From assembly GCF_000745475.1 (NCBI RefSeq), contig NZ_JQJJ01000017.1, positions 79,038 to 143,037 on the forward strand: a stretch of DNA of 64,000 bases, given 5' to 3'. A program made the position numbers and the translations under genes. The notes beneath the pieces are model-generated. The model saw nothing but the letters and a program-made list of their open reading frames with translations, was not told where the DNA came from and did not search any database. This DNA is from Allobosea sp. UNC402CLCol (GTDB taxonomy: Bacteria > Pseudomonadota > Alphaproteobacteria > Rhizobiales > Beijerinckiaceae). Shown one piece after another: positions 25,197 through 33,773 of this stretch (within the stretch, counting starts at the first letter, position 1; each line of letters starts with the position of its first letter).

Positions 25197-26267
25197 ATGA
25201 AACGCCTGACGACACTTCTCTCCGCTCTGACGCTCGCGGCCTTCGCCATGGGCCAGCCGCATTCCGCCGCCGCGCAGAGCAAGCCGACGGTCGGCATCGC
25301 GATGCCGACGAAATCCTCCGCGCGCTGGATCGCCGACGGCGACAACATCGTGAAGGTGCTCAAGGAGCGCGGCTACGACACCGATCTGCAATATGCTGAG
25401 GACGACGTCCCCAACCAGCTCTCGCAGATCGAGAACATGATCACCAAGGGCGCCAAGGTCCTGGTGATCGCGGCGATCGACGGCTCGACCCTGTCCGATG
25501 TGCTGGCCCAGGCCAAGGCGCAGGGCATCAAGGTCGTGGCCTATGACCGGCTGATCAGGGGCACGCCGAACGTCGACTACTACGCGACCTTCGACAATTT
25601 CCAGGTCGGCGTGCTGCAGGCCCAATCCGTGCTGAAAGGGCTCGGTCTGCCTGAAGCCAAGGGCCCGTTCAACATCGAGCTCTTCGGCGGCTCGCCCGAC
25701 GACAACAACGCCTTTTTCTTCTACGATGGTGCCATGTCGGTGCTGAAGCCGCTGATCGACGAGAAGAAGCTCGTCGTCGCCAGCGGCCAGATGGGCATGG
25801 ACAAGGTCTCGACGCTGCGCTGGGACGGCGCCACCGCCCAGGCCCGCATGGACAACCTGCTGAGCGCCTTCTACGCGAACAAGAAGCTCGATGCCGTGCT
25901 GTCGCCCTATGACGGCATTTCGATCGGCATCCTCTCCTCGGTGAAGGGCGTCGGCTACGGGTCGGGCGGGCAGAAGATGCCGGTCGTTTCCGGCCAGGAT
26001 GCCGAGGTGCCTTCGGTGAAGTCGATCATCGCCGGCGAGCAATATGCCTCGATCTTCAAGGACACCCGCGAACTCGCCCGCGTCACCGCCGACATGGTCG
26101 ATGCGATGCTGTCGGGCAAGGAGGTCAAGGTCAACGACACCAAGACCTACAACAACGGCGTCAAGGTCGTGCCGTCCTATCTGCTGACGCCCGTGGTGGT
26201 CGACAAGTCGAACTGGGAGCCGGTCCTGATCGGCTCCGGCTACTACAAGGCCTCGCAGGTCAAGTGA
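25197..26267 (+). CDS. chvE: multiple sugar-binding periplasmic protein ChvE
   Basis: 356 residues. Signal 1-26 (ending HSAAA). Typical ChvE sequence: VGIAMPTKSSARWIADGDNI, DVPNQLSQIENMITKGAKVL, LAQAKAQGIKVVAYDRLI, FDNFQVGVLQA and GSPDDNNAFFFYDGAMSVL. ChvE binds arabinose, galactose, glucose and xylose and in Agrobacterium also acts in sensing; here it heads chvE-gguA-gguB. It follows the lactonase by 105 bp, so it may have its own promoter. Confidence 0.94.
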   Translation: MKRLTTLLSALTLAAFAMGQPHSAAAQSKPTVGIAMPTKSSARWIADGDNIVKVLKERGYDTDLQYAEDDVPNQLSQIENMITKGAKVLVIAAIDGSTLSDVLAQAKAQGIKVVAYDRLIRGTPNVDYYATFDNFQVGVLQAQSVLKGLGLPEAKGPFNIELFGGSPDDNNAFFFYDGAMSVLKPLIDEKKLVVASGQMGMDKVSTLRWDGATAQARMDNLLSAFYANKKLDAVLSPYDGISIGILSSVKGVGYGSGGQKMPVVSGQDAEVPSVKSIIAGEQYASIFKDTRELARVTADMVDAMLSGKEVKVNDTKTYNNGVKVVPSYLLTPVVVDKSNWEPVLIGSGYYKASQVK

Positions 26268-26271
26268 CGCC

Positions 26272-26299
26272 TGAGGCCCGGCTTCGCTGCCGGGCCTCA
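26272..26299 (+). terminator. intercistronic hairpin chvE-gguA
   Basis: Perfect 11-bp arms TGAGGCCCGGC and GCCGGGCCTCA around a 6-base loop, directly after the chvE stop. Same placement as the ytfQ-ytfR hairpin. Probably partial terminator or 3' end stabiliser. Confidence 0.55.
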
Positions 26300-26328
26300 T
26301 CCACCGGCCCGAAGGCGGGAGAACCACC

Positions 26329-27864
26329 ATGAGCCCTGTGCTGGAAATGCGCGGCATCTCCAAATCCTTCACCGGTGTGAAGGCGCTGAACGATGTGTCC
26401 TTCACCGTCGAACCCGGGGAGATCCATGCCCTCGTCGGCGAGAACGGCGCGGGCAAGTCGACGCTGATGAAGGTGCTGAGCGGCGTCTATCCGCACGGCT
26501 CCTATGACGGCTCGATCCTGTTCGAGGGGGAGGAGCGGCGCTTCCGCGACATCAATGAATCGGAAGCGCTCGGCATCATCATCATCCATCAGGAACTGGC
26601 GCTGATCCCGCTGATGACGATCGCCGAGAACATCTATCTCGCCGATCCCCCGACCCGGATGGGGATGATCGACCGCAGCGCCGTCTATCGCGGGACGCAG
26701 GCGCTGCTGGCCAGGGTCGGGCTCGATGAGGCGCCCGATACGCGCATCGCCGATCTCGGCATCGGCAAGCAGCAGCTCGTCGAGATCGCCAAGGCGCTGG
26801 CCAAGAACCTGCGCGTGCTGATCCTCGACGAGCCGACGGCGAGCCTCAACGAGCGCGACAGCGAGGCGCTGCTCGACCTGCTGCTCGAATTCAAGGCCCA
26901 GGGCATCGCCTCCGTGCTGATCTCGCACAAGCTCAACGAGGTGTCCCGCGTCGCCGACCGGATCACCGTGCTGCGCGACGGCCGCTGCGTCGACACGCTC
27001 GACTGCCACGCCGGCCCTGTCGAGGAGGATCGCATCATCCGCGCCATGGTGGATCGCGATCTGGCGCATCGCTACCCGCAGCGCGAGCCGAAGATCGGCG
27101 AGACGGTGCTGGAGATCGAGGACTGGTCCGTGTTCCATCCGCTCGATACCCACCGCAAGGTCGTCCGGAACGTGAACTTCCATGTCCGGCGCGGTGAGAT
27201 CGTCGGCATCGCCGGGTTGATGGGGGCCGGGCGCACCGAATTCGCGATGAGCGTCTTCGGCGGCTCCTATGGCCGCAAGGCCTCCGGCACGGCGCGGCTG
27301 GAAGGCCGGCCGATCGAGCTCTCCGACGTGCCCGGAGCGATCGCAGCCGGTCTCGCCTATGTGACGGAGGATCGCAAGGAGCTCGGCCTGATCCTGGCGG
27401 AGGACATCCGCAAGAACATCACGCTGACCAACCTGCCCGAGGTCGCGCATTCGGGCGTGGTCGACGACATGGCCGAGCTGAAGGTCGCCAATGCCTATCG
27501 CAGCCGCATGCGGATCCGCTGCGCCAGCGTCTATCAGGAGGCCGGCCAGCTCTCGGGCGGCAACCAGCAGAAGATCGTTCTGTCGAAATGGCTCTTCACC
27601 GATCCCAAGGTGCTCTTCCTTGACGAGCCGACGCGCGGCATCGACGTCGGCGCCAAATATGAAATCTACTGCATCATCAACGAACTCGCCGACGCCGGGC
27701 GCGGCGTCGTGGTGATCTCGTCGGAGATGCCGGAGCTTCTGGGCATCTGCGACCGCATCTGCGTGATGAACGAGGGCGCCTTCGTCGGCGAGTTCCCAGC
27801 CGCCGAGGCGACACAGGAAAAGATCATGCGCGCCATCATGCGCAACCGGGAGGCAAGAGCGTGA
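26329..27864 (+). CDS. gguA: sugar ABC transporter ATP-binding protein GguA
   Basis: 511 residues with two ATPase domains: first Walker A GENGAGKST, signature-like LGIGKQQLVEIAKAL and Walker B VLILDEPTASL; second P-loop-like GLMGAGRTEF, signature LSGGNQQKIVLSKWL and Walker B VLFLDEPTRGID. This is the MmsA/GguA form of carbohydrate-uptake-2 ATPases. Its stop overlaps the gguB start. Powers uptake of sugars bound by ChvE. Confidence 0.94.
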   Translation: MSPVLEMRGISKSFTGVKALNDVSFTVEPGEIHALVGENGAGKSTLMKVLSGVYPHGSYDGSILFEGEERRFRDINESEALGIIIIHQELALIPLMTIAENIYLADPPTRMGMIDRSAVYRGTQALLARVGLDEAPDTRIADLGIGKQQLVEIAKALAKNLRVLILDEPTASLNERDSEALLDLLLEFKAQGIASVLISHKLNEVSRVADRITVLRDGRCVDTLDCHAGPVEEDRIIRAMVDRDLAHRYPQREPKIGETVLEIEDWSVFHPLDTHRKVVRNVNFHVRRGEIVGIAGLMGAGRTEFAMSVFGGSYGRKASGTARLEGRPIELSDVPGAIAAGLAYVTEDRKELGLILAEDIRKNITLTNLPEVAHSGVVDDMAELKVANAYRSRMRIRCASVYQEAGQLSGGNQQKIVLSKWLFTDPKVLFLDEPTRGIDVGAKYEIYCIINELADAGRGVVVISSEMPELLGICDRICVMNEGAFVGEFPAAEATQEKIMRAIMRNREARA

Positions 27865-29072
27865 GCACCGACGTCCAGAACGACGGCATCGTCAAACCCG
27901 CCGCGGTCCGCGTCGAAACCGCCAGGCCCAAGGGCGGAAACCTGCGCGAATACGGCATGCTGATGTCGCTCGTCGCGATCATGCTGTTCTTCCAGGTCGT
28001 GACCGGCGGCAAGCTGCTGCTGCCGCTCAACCTGACCAACCTGATCCTGCAGAACAGCTTCATCGTCGTCATGGCGCTGGGCATGCTGCTGGTCATCGTC
28101 ACCGGCCATATCGATCTCTCGGTCGGCTCGGTCGCCGGCGCGGTCGGCGCGGTCGCCGCCGTCCTGATGGTGCAATACGGCATGCATTTCGTCCCGGCGA
28201 CGCTGATCTGCCTGGCGCTGGGCGGGTTGATCGGGGCCGCGCAGGGCTACTGGGTCGCCTATTTCAAGATACCGTCCTTCATCGTCACGCTGGCCGGAAT
28301 GCTCGTCTTCAAGGGGCTGGCGCTGGCGATCCTGCAGGGCCAGTCGGTGGGGCCGTTCCCGGCCGAGTTCCAGAAGCTCTCCTCCGGTTTCATCGTCGAT
28401 CTGTTCGACAAGATTCAGGGCCTGCAGCCGACCTCGATGCTGCTGGGCGTGGCGCTGGCCCTGCTGCTCGTCGTCATCAACCTGAAGAGCCGCAGGCGCC
28501 AGCAGGACCACGACATTCCCGTCGAGCCCTGGAGCTTCTTCATCGCCAAGACCGCGATCTTCGCGGGGATCGTCCTTTATGCCAGCTATCTGCTCGCCTC
28601 CTATCGCGGCCTGCCCAATGTTCTCGTCGTGATGGGGGTGCTGATCGCGCTCTACGCCTTCGTCACGACGCGCACGACGATCGGCCGCCAGATCTACGCC
28701 GTCGGCGGCAATGCGCGTGCCGCCAAGCTCTCGGGCGTCAGGACCGAGCGGCTGACCTTCCTCGCCTTCGTCAATATGGGCGTGCTGGCGGCGCTGGCAG
28801 GGCTCATCTTCGCCGCGCGCCTCAACACCGCGACGCCTAAGGCCGGCCTCGGCTTCGAACTCGACGTCATCGCCGCCTGCTTCATCGGCGGCGCCTCGGC
28901 CTATGGCGGCGTGGGCCGCGTCTCGGGCGCCGTGATCGGTGCGTTGATCATGGGCGTGATGAACAACGGCATGTCGATCCTGGGCATCGGCATCGACTAT
29001 CAGCAGGTCATCAAGGGCCTGGTGCTGCTCGGTGCCGTCTGCCTGGACGTCTACAATCAGAAGCGCGGCTAG
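27861..29072 (+). CDS. gguB: sugar ABC transporter permease GguB
   Basis: 403-residue permease of the XylH/MmsB type, longer than RbsC-like permeases. About ten hydrophobic segments, the VTGHIDLSVGSVAGAVGAVA loop and an extra cytoplasmic stretch (LKSRRRQQDHDIPVEPW) in the middle. GTG start inside the gguA stop. It ends at an intergenic repeat that could stop transcription. Confidence 0.94.
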   Translation: MSTDVQNDGIVKPAAVRVETARPKGGNLREYGMLMSLVAIMLFFQVVTGGKLLLPLNLTNLILQNSFIVVMALGMLLVIVTGHIDLSVGSVAGAVGAVAAVLMVQYGMHFVPATLICLALGGLIGAAQGYWVAYFKIPSFIVTLAGMLVFKGLALAILQGQSVGPFPAEFQKLSSGFIVDLFDKIQGLQPTSMLLGVALALLLVVINLKSRRRQQDHDIPVEPWSFFIAKTAIFAGIVLYASYLLASYRGLPNVLVVMGVLIALYAFVTTRTTIGRQIYAVGGNARAAKLSGVRTERLTFLAFVNMGVLAALAGLIFAARLNTATPKAGLGFELDVIAACFIGGASAYGGVGRVSGAVIGALIMGVMNNGMSILGIGIDYQQVIKGLVLLGAVCLDVYNQKRG

Positions 29073-29172
29073 AGCATTTTCGAGCGAAACGGATACCGGT
29101 TCGCGTGAAGAAAATGCGATAAAACAAAGAGATGGAGCATTTCAGCGTTTCGGAGAAATGCAGAAATGCTCC
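29071..29172. repeat. palindromic intergenic repeat between convergent gguB and tctA
   Basis: Two stem-loop units: GCATTTTC with GAAAATGC around CGGATACCGGTTCGCGTG, then GGAGCATTT with AAATGCTCC (29134-29172). The AGCATTTTCGAGCGAA and ACCGGTTCGCGTGAAG words are ones recalled from many intergenic repeats of Hyphomicrobiales genomes. Probably also serves as a bidirectional terminator here. Confidence 0.65.
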
Positions 29173-29189
29173 AGGGTTGGCGGCTCTGG

Positions 29190-30704
29190 TCAGCCCGACG
29201 CGGCGTGCGGATCGGCGGGGGCGAGCGTGGTGCGCCGCCCCTTCAGCGTGGCGTAGATCTGCCAGGCGATGAACAGCCCGAGGATGCTGAGCAGCGTCGC
29301 GCTGATCGGGTGTTCGAAGAAGGTCAGGAAACTGCCGCGACTGAGCAGCATGGAGCGCCTGAAATACTCCTCCAGCATCGGCCCGAGGATGAAGCCGAGC
29401 ATCAGCGGCGCCGGGTCGAGGGACAGCCGCATCATGATGTAGCCGATCAGGCCGAAGGCGGCGGTGGTGTAGATGTCGTGCAGGCTGTTGTTGATGCTGA
29501 AGGTGCCGATGCAGCAGAAGAACAGGATCGACGGGAACAGCACGTTGTAAGGAATCTTGAAGACCGAGAGCCAGAAGCGGACCAGCGGCACGTTCAGCAG
29601 CAAGAGGAAGCAGTTGCCGATCCACATGCTGGCAACCAGCCCCCAGAACAGGTCCGGATGCTTGGCGATCATGTTCGGGCCGGGCTGGATGCCCTTGATG
29701 ATGAAGGCGGCCATCATCAGCGCCATCACCGCGTTCTCGGGGATGCCGATGCTCATCAGCGGGATGAAGCTGGTGCGCGCCGCCGCCTCGTCGGCCGCGG
29801 CCTGCCCGGCGACGCCCTCGATCGCGCCAGAGCCGATCTCGTCCTTGTATTTGCTGACCTTCTTGTCGAGACCGTAGGCCGCGAACTGGGCTATCGTCGG
29901 CCCGCCGCCCGGCAGGATGCCGAGGAAGGAACCGACCACGCTGCCGCGCAGGGCGCTCGGGATGATGCGCTTGAACTCGGGCCAGGTCGGCATCAGCTTG
30001 ATCTTGCCGTTGAACGGCGTGCGTTCCTCTTTCGCATCGAGGTTCTTGGTGATCTCGGCGATGCCGAAGCAGCCGAGCGCGAGGCTGACCAGGCTGACGC
30101 CGTCGACGAGCGAGGGCAGGCCCATGGTGAAGCGCTCGAGGCCGGTCTCCAGATCGGTGCCGACCTGCCCGAGCAGCACGCCGAGCAGGCACATCGCCAT
30201 CCCGTTCAGCAGGCTGCCGGTGGTGACGAAACTGACGCAGAAGAAGCCGAACAGCATCAGCGCGCAGTAGTCGGTCGGGCCGAATTTCAGGGCGATGGTG
30301 CCGAGCGTCGGCGCGAGCGAGGCCAGCACCACGATCGCGACGGTGCCGCCGATGAAGCTCGACACGCCAGCGGTGAACAGGGCGAGCCCCGTCTTGCCCT
30401 TGAGCGTCATCTGATAGCCGTCGATGCAGGCCACGATGCTCGAGGCGTGCGGGATCTTCATGGTGATCGCGCTGACGCTGTCGCCATATTGCGCGCCGTA
30501 ATAGATGCCGGCGAGCATGATCAGCGCGCCGCCGGTCGGGATCGAGTAGGTCAGCGGCAGGAGCAGGCTGATCGTGGCCAGTGGGCCGAGGCCCGGCAGC
30601 AGCCCGACCAGCGTGCCGACGACGCAGCCGATGGCGCAGTAGAGCAGGTTCTCGGGCGTCAGCGCATGGCCGAAGCCGAAGGCGAGGTTGTTGAGCACCT
30701 CCAT
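29190..30704 (-). CDS. tctA: tripartite tricarboxylate transporter large permease TctA (copy 1)
   Basis: 504 residues, about twelve hydrophobic segments. Family motifs GTLVGLLPGLGPLATISLLL near residue 35 and LGILPGGGPTIAQFAAYGLD in the second half, plus MSIGIPENAVMALMMAAFII. Carries carboxylates with TctB and a periplasmic TctC. ATG at 30702-30704 overlaps the tctB stop (TGATG); GTG at 30707 is an alternative. No tctC is attached to this pair. Confidence 0.92.
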   Translation of the reverse strand: MEVLNNLAFGFGHALTPENLLYCAIGCVVGTLVGLLPGLGPLATISLLLPLTYSIPTGGALIMLAGIYYGAQYGDSVSAITMKIPHASSIVACIDGYQMTLKGKTGLALFTAGVSSFIGGTVAIVVLASLAPTLGTIALKFGPTDYCALMLFGFFCVSFVTTGSLLNGMAMCLLGVLLGQVGTDLETGLERFTMGLPSLVDGVSLVSLALGCFGIAEITKNLDAKEERTPFNGKIKLMPTWPEFKRIIPSALRGSVVGSFLGILPGGGPTIAQFAAYGLDKKVSKYKDEIGSGAIEGVAGQAAADEAAARTSFIPLMSIGIPENAVMALMMAAFIIKGIQPGPNMIAKHPDLFWGLVASMWIGNCFLLLLNVPLVRFWLSVFKIPYNVLFPSILFFCCIGTFSINNSLHDIYTTAAFGLIGYIMMRLSLDPAPLMLGFILGPMLEEYFRRSMLLSRGSFLTFFEHPISATLLSILGLFIAWQIYATLKGRRTTLAPADPHAASG

Positions 30705-31126
30705 CACAGCAACCTCAGATTCAGGCCGAGGAAGCGTTGGAAGATGAAGGCCACGACGATCAGGCCGATGGCGATCTTGAGGTTGCGCACCCAGGAATAG
30801 CTGTTGGCGGCGAAGCCGGCGACGAAGACCAGCACGATGATGCCGACGGTCACGTTCACATATTCGGAAGCGATGACGAAGCCGATGAGGCTCGCCATGA
30901 TCAGCGCGATGTTCCGCGGGCTGAACTGGAGAGGCTCCGGATCGGCGAGGCGCGCCTGCACGATCGTCGCCAGGGCTATGATCAGCAGCGGCGCGCAGAT
31001 CAGGAGCGGGAAGAGCCCGGGACCGGCATGGGCGAGGGTGCCGATCGGATAGCGCAGCGCGTTCACGGCAAAGAACAACGCGACGGCGGCCAGAAAGACC
31101 CCGCGCGCAATCTGTTGATTTGGCAT
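30704..31126 (-). CDS. tctB: tripartite tricarboxylate transporter small subunit TctB (copy 1)
   Basis: 140 residues with four hydrophobic segments and the TctB features NALRYPIGTLAHAGPGLFPLL near residue 22 and the central loop EPLQFSPRN. Forms the membrane complex with TctA of the next gene. GGAGAG precedes the ATG. Its 5' side is an unusually AT-rich gap that should hold the promoter. Confidence 0.88.
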   Translation of the reverse strand: MPNQQIARGVFLAAVALFFAVNALRYPIGTLAHAGPGLFPLLICAPLLIIALATIVQARLADPEPLQFSPRNIALIMASLIGFVIASEYVNVTVGIIVLVFVAGFAANSYSWVRNLKIAIGLIVVAFIFQRFLGLNLRLL

Positions 31127-31452
31127 TGTCTCTCCGCGTATCGTCCCGTATTGATCGGTATTATTAGTTCTTGAAGCTCTGCGTTTTGAGTTTTTCTATC
31201 TTCATTTCAGCGTTCAAGGGTCGCTTAAAACAGGTAGAGGCCGAAAATATGCCGCGGCAATAAAATTTATAATTACAATTAACCGAAATTCAGACCCGGT
31301 AGTTGGTTGATTATTGTATTTGGTTCTCCGGGAGGCCGTGAGTATCGTTGCATTCCAGTGTCAAATTATTTTATTTGAATGAATTATTAAACGCAATAAT
31401 CGAGATTGCCAACCGCGTTTCCCGATGTCGAGCATGTCATTTCGGCGGCGCT
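31127..31452. other. AT-rich intergenic gap
   Basis: 326 bp that are visibly AT-rich (for instance around 31255-31320 and 31360-31400) in an otherwise GC-rich window. No coding region recognised on either strand. Presumably the tctBA promoter region and possibly an old insertion or recombination boundary. Confidence 0.5.
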
Positions 31453-32394
31453 CTAATAGGCCCGTATCGGGTCGACAACGCCCTCGACTTGTTCGCCTCG
31501 GGTGAAACGCGACAGGTTCAGGGCAAGGAACGCCGAGAGGCGTTCTTCGCCATACTCGCAGCTTCCCGATATATGCGGGGTCAGTCGGACCAGCGGGTGG
31601 CGGTAGAAGGGGTGGTCGGCCGGCAAGGGTTCGGGATTTGTGACGTCCAGCGTCGCCGCGGCCAGCCGGCCCGAATCCAAGGCCTCCGCCAGGGCGGTGT
31701 CGTCGATCAGCGCACCGCGCGCGACATTGATGAGATGCAGGCCCCGGCGCGCGGCCTGGAGACTCTTCCGGTTGACGATCCCGCGCGTCTGCTCGGTCAA
31801 GGGCATGGCGAGGACCACGTGATCGCTGTCGGCCAGCAGATCATCGAAACTATTGGCTCGCTCGACGCCGCCGATCGGGAAGCTCCGCGACCGCGCCAGG
31901 CCGATCACCCGCATCCCGAGGGCGAGCGCGCGCTTGCCGACCTCCTCGCCGATCGCGCCCATCCCGGCGATCCCCAGCGTCTTGCCCGCGACGCTGCCGA
32001 GGGAGCGGGCTCGCCAGTGGGCGGCGGCATCGACGCGGACGTCCCAGAAGCGCTTCTCATGCGCCATCACGGCGGCGATGACATATTCGGCGATAGCCGG
32101 CGCCTGCACGCCGCGTCCGCGGCTGATGAGCGGCACCTCGAAGAACCAGCGCGGGAAGGTATCGACGCCGGCCGAGGCGATTTGCGCCCAGGCCAGCGTG
32201 CCGGGCCAGCCGGCCGGCGGCTTCGCCGGAGCGTTGCGCCACTGGGTCTGATAGGTGAACAGGGCCTGAGCTTCGGCCGGGGCCCGCCATGGCTCGCTCA
32301 CCTTGACGATGACCGGGGCGCTCGGATGCGCCGCCAGCCGCTCGTTCTGCTGGTCGGTGAGGCTGCTCGCGATGACGAGGGGCGGGGCGCTCAC
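31453..32394 (-). CDS. D-2-hydroxyacid dehydrogenase
   Basis: 313-residue NAD-dependent 2-hydroxyacid dehydrogenase. Cofactor motif GMGAIGEEVG with the Arg of LARSRSF at the end of the next strand suggesting NADP. Catalytic R in NVARGALIDD, E in the LDVTNPEPLPADHPFY region and H in TPHISG. Reduces or oxidises a 2-keto/2-hydroxy acid. Its start overlaps the CapA gene stop (ATGA), so it belongs to the tct/CapA operon and may act on the imported acid. Confidence 0.9.
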   Translation of the reverse strand: MSAPPLVIASSLTDQQNERLAAHPSAPVIVKVSEPWRAPAEAQALFTYQTQWRNAPAKPPAGWPGTLAWAQIASAGVDTFPRWFFEVPLISRGRGVQAPAIAEYVIAAVMAHEKRFWDVRVDAAAHWRARSLGSVAGKTLGIAGMGAIGEEVGKRALALGMRVIGLARSRSFPIGGVERANSFDDLLADSDHVVLAMPLTEQTRGIVNRKSLQAARRGLHLINVARGALIDDTALAEALDSGRLAAATLDVTNPEPLPADHPFYRHPLVRLTPHISGSCEYGEERLSAFLALNLSRFTRGEQVEGVVDPIRAY

Positions 32395-33722
32395 TGGGCA
32401 GGCCCCGGCGTGACCGCGATAAGGCCGTCTTCGTTGAGCTGGTAGCGTGTGCCGTAATAGCTGCTGAGCCTGGTCATGTCGTTGGCGATGGCCTGGGCTT
32501 CATCGCGGCCTGCGATCGCCGGCACGCCGCGGTCGCTGACGCGCTTGCGGTTGAGGTCGAGATCGAGCGGGACGAGCTTCACCGTGACGCCGTCCTCGGC
32601 ATAGTCGCAGATCGCGACGATGGAGCGGGAGAAGCGCGGCTCGGCATAGAAGCCCTGCTTGTTGCCGTTGGCGTCGTGGATGCGCGACATGTGCAGGTCG
32701 GACGGCAGATGGTCTTTGGTGAAGCCGTAGGCCTCGTACATCTCCGGCGTCATGCGCTGCTCGCCGGCCTCGAACTCCATGAACAGACTGTTGAGCGAGT
32801 AGAAGATCGGCCGGCCGCGATGGAACTCGATGCCGCGCAGCATATGGGCGCCGTGGCAGAGCACCGCGTCGGCGCCGGCCTCGATCGCCTGATGGGCGAA
32901 CTCCTCGATGAAGGAGGCGACGCGCGGGGTATACCAGTTCTCGTGCGTGCCCTCATGGGTGTGGAGGCTGACGAGCGCGCATTCGGCCCGGTTCTTGGCG
33001 TCGCGGATGTTGTCGAGGATCGCCTTGCGGTCCCTGTCGTTGCTGTAATAGCGGACATGGGCGTGGCTGCCACGCTCGATCTGGAGCGAGCCCTCGAAGA
33101 AGGAACCGAAGCCGAACCGGTCCGGCCCGGGATCCTTGACCACCTCGACGCGCAAGACCTCCTTGCGGCTGTCCGCAATGCCGAGCGCGGCCTCGATGCG
33201 CTGGAGCTCCTTGAAATCGGCATCGGGCAGGACATAGGCGCGGCCCCAGCGCAGCGGGTTGAGGCCGGGCCTGGGCTCGATGCCGCGGCCGGGCGAGCTC
33301 GCGGCGAACTCGGCCGAGCGGGTCGAGCTTGCCGACACCAGCCCGATGCGCCCGTTCGGCGTGTCGCGGAACTTCGCCATCCGCGCCTCTTCCAGGCTGT
33401 GGCCGATGCCGCTCCAGAGGATGCCGCGGGCCTCGGCCGCCTCGATGGTGTCGACCACGCCCTGCGGCCCGAAATCGCCGGTATGGTTGTTGGCGAAGGA
33501 GAACATGTTGACGCCGATCGCGGCGAGTTCGTCGATCGCGGCCGGCTTGACCGCGGTGACGAAGCGCCGCGGCGCCGGCGGCGTCGATGGCTTCGGGCAG
33601 ACGAACTCGGCATTGGCGAAGGTGCCGTCGGCGTCCTTCAGCAGCCCGACCAGCCGCGGATCGAGCCGCCGCGCCAGATCGCTCGAGGAAAACAACGCGT
33701 CGCCGCAGGCTACTATCCGCAT
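32391..33722 (-). CDS. CapA family protein (poly-gamma-glutamate capsule protein-like metallophosphatase fold)
   Basis: 443 residues. PGA_cap/CapA domain related to calcineurin-like phosphatases: MRIVACGDALF with the first Asp, FANAEFVCP, FSFANNHTGDFG, and later LVSLHTHEGTHENW and AVLCHGAHMLRGIEFHRG. CapA proteins are usually tied to poly-gamma-glutamate, but here no other capsule gene is present. No signal peptide or anchor is seen, unlike classical CapA, so a cytoplasmic hydrolase role is likely. Coupled to the dehydrogenase gene and 51 bp behind tctC. Confidence 0.88.
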   Translation of the reverse strand: MRIVACGDALFSSSDLARRLDPRLVGLLKDADGTFANAEFVCPKPSTPPAPRRFVTAVKPAAIDELAAIGVNMFSFANNHTGDFGPQGVVDTIEAAEARGILWSGIGHSLEEARMAKFRDTPNGRIGLVSASSTRSAEFAASSPGRGIEPRPGLNPLRWGRAYVLPDADFKELQRIEAALGIADSRKEVLRVEVVKDPGPDRFGFGSFFEGSLQIERGSHAHVRYYSNDRDRKAILDNIRDAKNRAECALVSLHTHEGTHENWYTPRVASFIEEFAHQAIEAGADAVLCHGAHMLRGIEFHRGRPIFYSLNSLFMEFEAGEQRMTPEMYEAYGFTKDHLPSDLHMSRIHDANGNKQGFYAEPRFSRSIVAICDYAEDGVTVKLVPLDLDLNRKRVSDRGVPAIAGRDEAQAIANDMTRLSSYYGTRYQLNEDGLIAVTPGPAQ

Positions 33723-33773
33723 CGATAACTCCGTCAGTCGTTGCGGGGCCGGAAAGCCGATCCCGCTCGCAGG

